A DNA stretch of 20,121 bases from UBA10183 sp041653835. Its GTDB lineage: Bacteria > Omnitrophota > Gorgyraeia > Gorgyraeales > Gorgyraeaceae. Where the stretch lies: assembly GCA_041653835.1 (NCBI GenBank), contig JBAZEP010000030.1:1-20121 (forward strand), read 5' to 3'. The notes beneath the pieces were generated by a model. That model saw only the letters and a list, made by a program, of their open reading frames with translations. It was not told where the DNA came from and did no database searches. Positions 9,135-15,536 of the stretch are shown piece after piece (the first letter of the stretch is position 1; each line of letters starts with the position of its first letter). Made by a program: the position numbers and the translations under genes.

Positions 9135-9196
9135 CCTTAAAAGGATCCGTGGTTTTGCGCCCCATGATTACTCATGGTTTGCTATTATCGGAGAGG
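9110..9196 (-). promoter_or_regulatory. Cyclic di-GMP-I (GEMM-I) riboswitch aptamer
   Basis: The minus-strand leader of the giant gene matches the GEMM-I consensus in order: a P1 arm (CCTCTC, closing with GAGATGG through one bulge), GCAAACC, a 6-bp hairpin CCATGA/TCATGG capped by a GUAA (GNRA) tetraloop, GGCGCAAAACCACGG, a second hairpin ATCCTT/AAGGAT, and GCCGAGTTGCC. The GNRA loop and the CCACGG...GCCGAG region are the expected tetraloop and receptor. The base before CAAACC, corresponding to the ligand-contacting position 20 of the Vc2 aptamer, is G (9182). G there is typical of c-di-GMP binders, whereas A marks cGAMP variants. The ligand is predicted, not measured. Confidence 0.9.
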
Positions 9197-9239
9197 TTAA
9201 AAAATTTATTTGAAATACTTTATAAATATCATTAATTAA

Positions 9240-9272
9240 GCAGGAAAAAAATTAATCTTTACTCGTTCCTGC
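9240..9272 (-). other. Hairpin at the 5' end of the riboswitch leader
   Basis: GCAGGAA (minus strand 9272-9266) can pair with TTCCTGC (9246-9240) around a 19-nt AT-rich loop. It starts about 4 nt after the predicted transcription start, so it could be a 5' stabilising stem. No T-run follows it, so it does not look like a terminator. Function is a guess. Confidence 0.4.
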
Positions 9273-9282
9273 TTACATATAT

Positions 9283-9311
9283 AGTATATATTATACAGCG
9301 CCTTTTGTCAA
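9283..9311 (-). promoter_or_regulatory. Sigma70-type promoter of the giant gene
   Basis: TTGACA (9311-9306) and TATACT (9288-9283) are separated by 17 bp on the minus strand, very close to consensus. The predicted start near 9276 gives a leader of about 214 nt, which contains the hairpin, the riboswitch aptamer, the terminator and the ribosome binding site. The promoter itself looks strong and unregulated, leaving control to the riboswitch. Confidence 0.75.
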
Positions 9312-9338
9312 GAGCAACTTCTTAAATATCTTTCAAAA

Positions 9339-9363
9339 GTAAAATTATATTTCAAAATTTTAC
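9339..9363 (-). terminator. Weak hairpin after the small membrane-protein gene
   Basis: GTAAAATT and AATTTTAC form an 8-bp AT-only stem with a 9-nt loop, starting 4 nt after the stop codon at 9368 and followed by four T residues on the minus strand. It could be a weak intrinsic terminator. Low GC makes it uncertain. Confidence 0.4.
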
Positions 9364-9367
9364 AGAA

Positions 9368-9616
9368 TTACGCGCCTTTTTCCACCTTTGAGCGTATTTC
9401 CAAAAGAAGAGTTATTACCTCTGCCGTAACCAAAAACATAAAGAAATAAACCGCTCCCAGCAATAGACCTATAAAACCTGTGGTTCTAGGGGCTTCAGGC
9501 GTACCTCCACCTATAAATATAACAATGGCCGCTATCACTCCTACTGCCAGAGAGACCCAAGATAAAACTTTAAATATTAGAGCGCTGATTTCTAAAAGCT
9601 TGTATTTCTTATCCAT
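9368..9616 (-). CDS. Small two-helix membrane protein, 82 aa
   Basis: The start ATG is preceded by AGGGGG about 7 nt upstream, a good ribosome binding site. The protein has a short basic N-terminus, a first hydrophobic segment (~residues 11-35) ending in a G-G-G turn, a second (~47-70), and a charged C-terminal tail. This is a typical small helical-hairpin inner-membrane protein. I do not recognise a named family. It lies between tRNA-Glu and the promoter of the giant gene and is read in the same direction. A candidate promoter and a tandem 11-bp repeat lie upstream. Function unknown; its position next to the riboswitch-controlled gene may be chance. Confidence 0.75.
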   Translation of the reverse strand: MDKKYKLLEISALIFKVLSWVSLAVGVIAAIVIFIGGGTPEAPRTTGFIGLLLGAVYFFMFLVTAEVITLLLEIRSKVEKGA

Positions 9617-9666
9617 TTAAAGCCCCCTTTCTTAAACTGTTTGTTTTAATATATTTATGTTAATAA

Positions 9667-9688
9667 TGATATGGTTTTGATATGGTTT
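9667..9688. repeat. Perfect tandem 11-bp direct repeat, possible operator
   Basis: TGATATGGTTT occurs twice with no gap (9667-9677 and 9678-9688), about 50 bp upstream of the 82-aa gene and downstream of its candidate promoter. The 11-bp spacing is about one helical turn, the arrangement expected for side-by-side binding of a regulator or for an RNA-binding site in the leader. No regulator can be named. Confidence 0.5.
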
Positions 9689-9722
9689 AATGCTATTTTA
9701 CCCCTCGCTATATTATCGTAAA

Positions 9723-9751
9723 ACTATAATAGCTCGGGACAGATTTTGCAA
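9723..9751 (-). promoter_or_regulatory. Candidate promoter for the 82-aa gene
   Basis: Minus-strand TTGCAA (9751-9746) and TATAGT (9728-9723) are 17 bp apart, giving a predicted leader of about 100 nt. The -35 box lies inside the inverted repeat that follows tRNA-Glu. Match is moderate; read-through from the tRNA is the alternative. Confidence 0.35.
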
Positions 9752-9764
9752 TCGGCAAAATCTG
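9740..9764 (-). other. Inverted repeat at the 3' end of tRNA-Glu
   Basis: CAGATTTTGC and GCAAAATCTG form a perfect 10-bp stem with a 5-nt loop, beginning inside the encoded CCA end of the tRNA. There is no T-run after it in the minus direction, so it is not a canonical terminator. It may affect 3' processing or act as a termination aid. Confidence 0.5.
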
Positions 9765-9840
9765 GTAGCCCCAAGGGGATTTGAACCCCTGTCTGATGGC
9801 TGAGAACCACCTGTCCTAGACCAGGCTAGACGATAGGGCC
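9763..9840 (-). tRNA. tRNA-Glu (anticodon CUC)
   Basis: A complete cloverleaf reads on the minus strand. Acceptor GGCCCTA pairs with TGGGGCT including two G-U pairs; the D arm contains GTCTAG and GGAC; anticodon stem GGTGG/CCATC encloses loop TTCTCAG with anticodon CTC; T stem AGGGG/CCCCT has loop TTCAAAT. Discriminator A and CCA are encoded. The sequence is close to standard bacterial tRNA-Glu, and it decodes GAG. No convincing promoter sits immediately upstream; a weak TTGTTC/AATATA pair lies roughly 40-70 bp before it. Confidence 0.95.
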
Positions 9841-10022
9841 TATTAGTTCTCTGATCCGCCAATACCTGGCCTTTTATATTTTAGCAACGTTGATAAAGAA
9901 CAAGCTTTGCTGTAAATGGATTAAAAGTTTCTTATATTTCCAGGTTGTTTTGATTATACAATGTAATACTATTTTAATGATTTTTCCCGGGTTGTCAAGG
10001 TTAAATTTATTTTTTTAAAATA

Positions 10023-10051
10023 TTGACACGCATGTTGTTATTGTGTATTAT
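10023..10051 (+). promoter_or_regulatory. Promoter of the FIST-kinase-GGDEF operon
   Basis: TTGACA (10023-10028) and TATTAT (10046-10051) are exactly 17 bp apart. The predicted start is near 10058, only about 7 nt before the ATG at 10065, so the mRNA should be leaderless or nearly so. Confidence 0.75.
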
Positions 10052-10064
10052 TTGAAATAACGAC

Positions 10065-11219
10065 ATGGCTACCGTAATAGGTACAGGCATAAGCGCTAAA
10101 TTAGATTCTTTTACCGCAGGAAAAGAAGCTGCTTTAAATGCTTATCATCAAATCGGAAAAAACGACCCAAGTATAATAATTATATTCGTATCGACCATAT
10201 TCGATCAGGAAACAGCGATAAAAGGCGTACGTTCTATAATTAAGGATGTGCCGCTGATAGGGTGCTCCGTCATGGGTGCCATTTCGATCTATGGCCCCAA
10301 CAGGGACTCCATAACGGTATTTATGATCAGCTCCGATTCTATCGCGTTTTCCTGCGGCATGGGCAGGAACATCGGCAAAAATCCGCGGTTAGCCGGGCAT
10401 AATGCCGCGCGCCAGGCATCCGGCTCAAGAAGCGGGCCAAAACATCTTTATATGATGTTTTCCGACGGCATGGCCGGAAATCATGCCGATATCTTAAGAG
10501 GTTCGCAGGAAATCCTTGGGACAAGCTTTCCTGTCATAGGAGGCGGTTCAAGCGGAAGGCTGTGCTTTCAAAAAACATATCAATACGCCTCCGATGAGAT
10601 ACAAACTGATTCCGTGGCGGGTGTTCTTATTTCCGGTAACATAAAATCCGGGGAAGGAAAATCGAATGGCTGGCAGGCGATAGGAAAACCTCATAAGATC
10701 ACAAAAGCAAAGTCCAATGTCATAAAGGAAATAGATAAAAAAATAGCCGTACAGGTATATGAGGAATACTTTGAGAAATCTTTTATGGAACTTAAAAACG
10801 AGGGTATCTGCCAGCTGGGGGTAAGTTATCCAATAGGGACACGTTCCGGCAGTAACGGCGAATACATCACAAGGGTGCCTTTGAATATAGATGAAAGCGG
10901 AGGTCTTGTACTGAACGCGGATATACAGGAAGGGGGCGACATCAGCCTGATGATAGGGGATAAAGATACGGTATTGAGTTCCGCCAAAGACGCCGTAGCG
11001 GAAGCTATGGGTTATATAAAAAACGCGAAAGTAAAATTTGCCGTTATGTTCAGCGACATAAGCAGGCTTTTGCTCCTGAGGAAAGACGCGTACAAGGAAA
11101 TAGATATATTGAAAGAAAATATAGGGAAAAATACCCCGATTTTAGGATGTTATACTTTCGGGGAATACTGCGGTTATTTTAACAATAACAGCGTTTCCAT
11201 AGCGCTGTTCTCGGAGTAA
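10065..11219 (+). CDS. FIST N- and C-domain sensory protein
   Basis: The 384-aa soluble protein has the FIST_N layout (~residues 1-215), with the opening G-T-G-I-S...S-F-x-A-G-K-E-A-A, the strand I-I-I-F-V-S, and P-L-I-G-C-S. A FIST_C domain follows (~225-370), ending in the typical P-I-L-G-C-Y-T-F-G-E and a final beta strand. FIST is a known predicted ligand-sensing domain, often fused to or encoded beside histidine kinases and cyclases. Here it is a separate protein immediately ahead of a kinase, with which it overlaps by 1 nt. The ATG is the only sensible start: an in-frame TGA lies four codons upstream, and there is no Shine-Dalgarno sequence. Its likely job is to sense a small molecule and modulate the kinase; the ligand is unknown. 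Confidence 0.9.
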   Translation: MATVIGTGISAKLDSFTAGKEAALNAYHQIGKNDPSIIIIFVSTIFDQETAIKGVRSIIKDVPLIGCSVMGAISIYGPNRDSITVFMISSDSIAFSCGMGRNIGKNPRLAGHNAARQASGSRSGPKHLYMMFSDGMAGNHADILRGSQEILGTSFPVIGGGSSGRLCFQKTYQYASDEIQTDSVAGVLISGNIKSGEGKSNGWQAIGKPHKITKAKSNVIKEIDKKIAVQVYEEYFEKSFMELKNEGICQLGVSYPIGTRSGSNGEYITRVPLNIDESGGLVLNADIQEGGDISLMIGDKDTVLSSAKDAVAEAMGYIKNAKVKFAVMFSDISRLLLLRKDAYKEIDILKENIGKNTPILGCYTFGEYCGYFNNNSVSIALFSE

Positions 11220-12691
11220 TGATGGATACACACACGATAATCCTGGTTTTAGTTATCGGCGTTCTTTTCATATTGTACTATTTCGAGAGGTCCAGGCGCC
11301 TGGAAGCGGAAAAGTCCAATAAGAGGCTCCAGGATGTAATAAGCCAACTCGACAGCCAGGCAAAAATAATCATAAAAACCGACATGGCGCTAAACAAGGT
11401 GCAGGAAGAGCTCGACAGGAAAATAACGGGCCTGTACACGCTTCACGAACTCGGCAGGAAAGTAAATTCCACTTTCAACATAGAAGACCTTTTCGGGCTG
11501 ATAAACCAGCCTTTTTTGTTCAAGCTTGGATTTTCCAGGTCGCTGGTAATGCTGAAAGACGAACCATCGGGATTGGTAACTGCGAAAAGCTCCATAGGCT
11601 ATTCGGACGCGGAAATAAAAACAATAGAAATGGAGTTGAATAAAAGAAATTTTTTAAGTTCTTTCTTTAAAAAAAATAAGCCGATACTCGTCAAAAGGGA
11701 CACCGAGAATATGGAGCTGGAATACGGGCTCCTGGATATATTCGGCACGGAATCTTTTATAACCGCTCCGATAGTGGCGAGGGATGAACCTGTGGGTTTT
11801 ATACTCATAGGAAATACTTCTTTATACGCGAAGGTTACCGAGGGCGACACAGAGCTGTTATCCATCCTCGCCAGCCAGATAGGGACAGCCATCGAAAACA
11901 CAAAACTATATACGGAGCTTTTCAACTCGCATAAAGAGCTGGAAAGGAGGGTCGCGGAACGTACCAATGACCTCGAGAAATTAAACGAGGAGTTGAAAAG
12001 GCTGAATCAGATGAAATCAGATTTCATCTCCGCCGTATCCCATGAATTGCGGACGCCGCTTACATCCATAAAAGGTTACGCGTCCATATTGATGGCCGGT
12101 AAGCTCGGGGATGTCCTGCCGGCGCAAAAGGAGCGGCTTGAAAAAATAGACAAGCATTCGAACAGCCTGGTCCATTTGATAAATAACCTCCTGGATATAG
12201 CCAGAATAGAATCCGGCAAGGTCCAGATGGATATGAAGGATGTCTCCATAAAAGAAATGCTCGATTCGGTCATAGATATAATAACCCCCCAGGTCAGGGA
12301 AAAAAATATCTCTTTGAAAGTAAATTTAAAAATAAAATTCGACAGGATAAAGGCCGACCAGGGCCAGATGGAAAGGGTGTTTTTGAATCTTCTGAGCAAC
12401 GCTTATAAATTCACTCCGGAAAACGGCAGGATAACCGTTGATGTGGAAGAAAAAAATGATGCTATCCAATTCAGCATAGAAGATACCGGCATAGGTATTC
12501 CTCCTCAGGATATACAAAAAGTCTTCCAGGAGTTCTTCAGGGCGGACAACGCGCTGGACCAAAAAATAAAAGGCTCCGGATTAGGGCTATCGCTGGTAAA
12601 AAAAATAGTAGAGGCCCATAAAGGCAGGATATGGTTTGACAGCGAATTGGGCAAAGGCACGAGGTTCACTTTTACTATACCAAAATTTTAA
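11219..12691 (+). CDS. GAF-domain sensor histidine kinase
   Basis: Order in the 490-aa protein: one N-terminal membrane helix (~residues 6-22), a coiled coil (~28-75), a GAF domain (~75-225), a second coiled coil (~228-262), HisKA with S-H-E-L-R-T-P (phospho-acceptor His275), and HATPase_c with N box Asn394, G1 box D-T-G-I-G-I from Asp422 and G2 box G-S-G-L-G-L from Gly452. All catalytic motifs are intact. There is no periplasmic domain, so sensing must be cytoplasmic, by the GAF domain or by the FIST partner. The gene begins with two ATG codons. The first overlaps the FIST stop (TAATG), but GGAG at 11213-11216 fits the second (11222) better. The response regulator follows after 18 bp and is the obvious phosphorylation target. 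Confidence 0.94.
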   Translation: MMDTHTIILVLVIGVLFILYYFERSRRLEAEKSNKRLQDVISQLDSQAKIIIKTDMALNKVQEELDRKITGLYTLHELGRKVNSTFNIEDLFGLINQPFLFKLGFSRSLVMLKDEPSGLVTAKSSIGYSDAEIKTIEMELNKRNFLSSFFKKNKPILVKRDTENMELEYGLLDIFGTESFITAPIVARDEPVGFILIGNTSLYAKVTEGDTELLSILASQIGTAIENTKLYTELFNSHKELERRVAERTNDLEKLNEELKRLNQMKSDFISAVSHELRTPLTSIKGYASILMAGKLGDVLPAQKERLEKIDKHSNSLVHLINNLLDIARIESGKVQMDMKDVSIKEMLDSVIDIITPQVREKNISLKVNLKIKFDRIKADQGQMERVFLNLLSNAYKFTPENGRITVDVEEKNDAIQFSIEDTGIGIPPQDIQKVFQEFFRADNALDQKIKGSGLGLSLVKKIVEAHKGRIWFDSELGKGTRFTFTIPKF

Positions 12692-12709
12692 CCCGGACGG
12701 GAGAAACGC

Positions 12710-13645
12710 ATGTTAAAAGAAAAAATACTGATAGCGGACGATGACCCTGACATACTGGATGTCATCAAGATAACCCTTGAGACAGAGGGCTACGAGGTCA
12801 TCGAAGCGCATGACGGCAAGGAAGCGGTGGAAATGGTAAAGAAATCATCCCCTGACCTTCTTATAACGGATTTTAAAATGCCCCGCATGTGCGGGGACGA
12901 GGTATGCAGGGTGCTGAAAGAGGACATACTGATACAGCATATGCCTATTATAATGCTTACGGGCAAAGGCGAGGTATCTGACAAGATACACGGCATCAAC
13001 GCGGGCGCGGACGATTATATAGTCAAGCCATTTGAACCGCAGGAATTGGTCGCCAGAGTAAATATGGTGCTCCGCAGGACAGCGAGGGACCTGGACGCGA
13101 ACCCTCTTACAAGGCTTCCGGGCAATGTTTCTATAATAAACGAGATCGGTAAACGCATAGATAAAAAAGAACTTTTCGCCGTGTGTTACGCGGACCTGGA
13201 TAAATTCAAGGCATTCAACGATAAATACGGTTTCGAGAAAGGCGATGAGGTAATAAAAAATACCGCCAGGATATTGATAAACTCCGTGCAGGAAAAAGGC
13301 ACCCCGCAGGATTTCATAGGCCACATAGGAGGGGACGACTTTGTGGTAATAACTTCTCCGGAGAAGGTTGACGGCCTGTGTAAAAAAATAATAGCGGATT
13401 TCACTTCGATGGTGCCGGGGTTATACAACAAAGATGACCTGGAAAAAGGCTATATAATGGGGCAGGATAGGCAGAAAAAGGTAAAAAAAATACCGCTTCT
13501 CTCAATATCGATAGGCGTTGTGACAAATGAAAAAATAGAGATCAAGCATGTAGGAGAAGTAGGGGAGTTAGGAGCGGAACTGAAAGAATACGCCAAAAGC
13601 CTTCCTGGAAGCAACTACGTAAAAGAGAGAAGAGAAACTACTTAA
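12710..13645 (+). CDS. REC-GGDEF response regulator (GGDDF variant)
   Basis: The 311-aa protein has a receiver domain (~residues 1-122) with acidic pocket Asp10-12, phospho-acceptor Asp54, Thr84 and Lys106, all intact. A GGDEF domain follows (~130-300), with N-P-L-T-R-L-P-G-N, metal-binding region A-D-L-D-K-F-K-A-F-N-D, and a signature reading G-G-D-D-F (207-211). Asp replaces the usual Glu at the fourth position. The inhibitory I-site R-x-x-D reads T-P-Q-D, so the Arg is missing and product inhibition at that site is unlikely. It probably makes c-di-GMP when phosphorylated by the upstream kinase, but loss of activity cannot be excluded. GGGAG lies 6 nt before the ATG. The 3' end overlaps the convergent glycosyltransferase gene by 8 nt. 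Confidence 0.92.
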   Translation: MLKEKILIADDDPDILDVIKITLETEGYEVIEAHDGKEAVEMVKKSSPDLLITDFKMPRMCGDEVCRVLKEDILIQHMPIIMLTGKGEVSDKIHGINAGADDYIVKPFEPQELVARVNMVLRRTARDLDANPLTRLPGNVSIINEIGKRIDKKELFAVCYADLDKFKAFNDKYGFEKGDEVIKNTARILINSVQEKGTPQDFIGHIGGDDFVVITSPEKVDGLCKKIIADFTSMVPGLYNKDDLEKGYIMGQDRQKKVKKIPLLSISIGVVTNEKIEIKHVGEVGELGAELKEYAKSLPGSNYVKERRETT

Positions 13646-15362
13646 GCGTATCCAACCCAGCTATTGTCTCTTTGTTATTTGGGTCTAATTTCAAGGCCTT
13701 TTCGAAAGCCTCCCTGGCTTCTTTAAGCATCTTCTTTTCTCTGTACGCCTTGCCAAGATTATTGTAGAAATTGGCGTTATAAGGATCGATATCTATCGCC
13801 TTTTTATAAAAATCTATAGCGAGGCCGTACTGACCAGATTCCAAATGTATATTCCCTATGTTATTATATGCCAATGGATAACGTGGATTCAACTCTAACG
13901 CTTTTCTATATTCTTCCATCGCTTTTGCAATATCGCCTTTCTTTTTATAGATTATCCCCATATTATTATGCGCCACATAATCGTTCGGGTCAAGCTTAAC
14001 GGTTTTTCTGAACTCTTCCAATGCCGGATCATTTCCGGATTTAGCCAGCAATACCCCGAGGTTAATCCTGGCTTTGGTATTGTTCGGTGAATATTTTAAA
14101 ATCTCGGTGTAGAGCTTAACCGGATCCGCCCATACATCTGCCCGCTTAGCGGTCAATATGCCGTAAAATATCAATAAAAATACCAACAAAAGGTTTACCG
14201 TCCAAAACCATGCCTTTGATCTCCTCCTTAATTCCGAAAGATAAATAGCGGCTAACGCGAAAAATCCTATCGATGGGATATAAAGCCATCCTTCTCCCAT
14301 AAAATAAGGCAGGGGATATATATTGGAATAGGGCATCAGGGTTATGAAAAACCAGCCTATGGCGAAGAATTTTAATTTTGATGTACGAAAAAGAAAATAG
14401 ACGAAACCGGCTATCACAGCCAGCCCAATGACCGACAGGAAGACCTCGCTTTCAACAAACGAAACAGCGGGTTCGATATTCCATTCCATATGAAGCCCGG
14501 TGGGCATTACCAGTAATTTTAAATAAATCATCAGCGCCTTGGCAGCGGTAAGAAGCCTTATATGCATGGGGATCATACCGGTTGTAGTTTCCAAAAGTTT
14601 CTCTTTTGAGAAATCCAGCACCGTGACCCTCAGCAACGCGTAGAGCGTCGTTACAAAGATAAAAACCCATATTAAATTTGGATGCCTTTCTTTAAGCTTT
14701 TTGTTTTGTTCAGGAAAACAGCTCAGATACAAAATAAGGACGAAAGGCAATATAATGGAAATTTCTTTGCTTAAAAGCGCCATTATAAAAAAAATCAGGG
14801 AGGATAAAAACAACAGGGAATTATACCGGGCAGGCTGTGTCTTTTTATATAAGACATACGAAAGAACGGCCGATAACATAAAAAACGCGGAAAGCAGATC
14901 CGCCCTTGACGCGATATAATTCACAGGCCAGGATAATACAGTATGAACGCAAAATAATGAACTTGTTATTACCGCTATATCCTGTTTCCTGGAAAGGACA
15001 TAGAAAATAAAATAAACCGCCATCGCGGTTAAAATATGTATAAGGATATTCATAAAATGATACCCGAATGGATTCAACTGCCAGAAATGGTAGTCAAGCA
15101 TGAATGACAAAGACTGGACAGGCCTGTAAAAATTACTATGCGTACCGCTGCCCTGGAATAAATGCGTAACAAATATGTCTTTTAGATATGAAAAATTCTT
15201 TATGAGGGGATTGTCCGCGATAAGGGCATTATCGTCGAAAAGAAAGATGCCTTTGAGCAGGGAGCGGTAATACGCTGCCATCCCTATGACCGATATGAAT
15301 ATCAGGATTAAATAATGCGGAATTATTTTTACTACGGGCTGATTCTTTTGATTTTTTTGCAT
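13638..15362 (-). CDS. TMTC-like GT-C glycosyltransferase with C-terminal TPRs
   Basis: The product is 574 aa from the ATG at 15362. The N-terminal ~400 residues are a multi-helix membrane domain with features of GT-C/TMTC O-mannosyltransferases: F-D-D at residues 42-44 after the first helix, Y-R-P at 79-81, the conserved L-N-P-F-G-Y-H-x-x-N stretch, R-A-D-L and S-K-E. From ~413 to the end come about four TPR repeats (N-x-G-x-x-Y...A...Y-x-K-A-L-x-L-x-P). It probably transfers a sugar from a lipid-linked donor onto exported protein, with the TPRs presenting the acceptor. A longer reading from 15407 would have its first residues encoded by tRNA-Leu and is not real. There is no Shine-Dalgarno; the ATG is 3 nt from the tRNA end. 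Confidence 0.85.
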   Translation of the reverse strand: MQKNQKNQPVVKIIPHYLILIFISVIGMAAYYRSLLKGIFLFDDNALIADNPLIKNFSYLKDIFVTHLFQGSGTHSNFYRPVQSLSFMLDYHFWQLNPFGYHFMNILIHILTAMAVYFIFYVLSRKQDIAVITSSLFCVHTVLSWPVNYIASRADLLSAFFMLSAVLSYVLYKKTQPARYNSLLFLSSLIFFIMALLSKEISIILPFVLILYLSCFPEQNKKLKERHPNLIWVFIFVTTLYALLRVTVLDFSKEKLLETTTGMIPMHIRLLTAAKALMIYLKLLVMPTGLHMEWNIEPAVSFVESEVFLSVIGLAVIAGFVYFLFRTSKLKFFAIGWFFITLMPYSNIYPLPYFMGEGWLYIPSIGFFALAAIYLSELRRRSKAWFWTVNLLLVFLLIFYGILTAKRADVWADPVKLYTEILKYSPNNTKARINLGVLLAKSGNDPALEEFRKTVKLDPNDYVAHNNMGIIYKKKGDIAKAMEEYRKALELNPRYPLAYNNIGNIHLESGQYGLAIDFYKKAIDIDPYNANFYNNLGKAYREKKMLKEAREAFEKALKLDPNNKETIAGLDTLK

Positions 15363-15365
15363 GAT

Positions 15366-15450
15366 TGGTGCGCGGGGTGGGACTTGAACCCACATGCCCG
15401 AAAGCATACGCCCCTCAAACGTACGTGTCTGCCAATTCCACCACCCGCGC
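15366..15450 (-). tRNA. tRNA-Leu (anticodon GAG)
   Basis: A full class II tRNA reads on the minus strand: acceptor GCGCGGG pairs perfectly with CCCGCGC; D region TGGTGGAATTGGCAGACAC; anticodon stem TACGT/GCGTA with loop TTGAGGG and anticodon GAG; long variable arm TGC...GCA; T arm GTGGG-TTCAAGT-CCCAC. Discriminator A and CCA are encoded. It decodes CUC/CUU. A strong promoter starts transcription about 4 nt before the mature 5' end. The glycosyltransferase ATG follows the CCA after 3 nt. Confidence 0.97.
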
Positions 15451-15460
15451 GGGCAAAACC

Positions 15461-15489
15461 ATTATATAAAACCCCATATCAAATATCAA
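15461..15489 (-). promoter_or_regulatory. Promoter of tRNA-Leu and the downstream glycosyltransferase
   Basis: TTGATA (15489-15484) and a perfect TATAAT (15466-15461) are 17 bp apart on the minus strand. The predicted start near 15454 lies just before the tRNA 5' end at 15450. No other promoter fits between the tRNA and the glycosyltransferase, so both are probably on one transcript. Confidence 0.75.
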
Positions 15490-15536
15490 GTAAAACCCTA
15501 ACGGCACATTTGCGACACTGTCATAAATGTGCCGTT
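15488..15536 (-). terminator. Intrinsic terminator after cstA
   Basis: AACGGCACATTT and AAATGTGCCGTT form a perfect 12-bp stem with a 13-nt loop. The 5' arm overlaps the cstA stop codon, and AGGGTTTTA follows on the minus strand. It separates the cstA operon from the tRNA-Leu promoter, whose -35 box begins just beyond it. Confidence 0.75.

Noticed and set aside
9289..9298. TATAAT near 9294 as the -10 box of the giant gene
   Set aside because: It lies only about 11 bp from the TTGACA box; TATACT at 9288-9283 has the correct 17-bp spacing.
9740..9764. Inverted repeat after tRNA-Glu as an intrinsic terminator
   Set aside because: The stem is perfect, but no T-run follows it on the minus strand, and it starts inside the tRNA CCA end.
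15363..15407. Upstream start at 15407 for the glycosyltransferase gene
   Set aside because: Its first residues would be encoded by the T-arm and acceptor stem of tRNA-Leu; the ATG at 15362 lies outside the tRNA and still precedes the first membrane helix.
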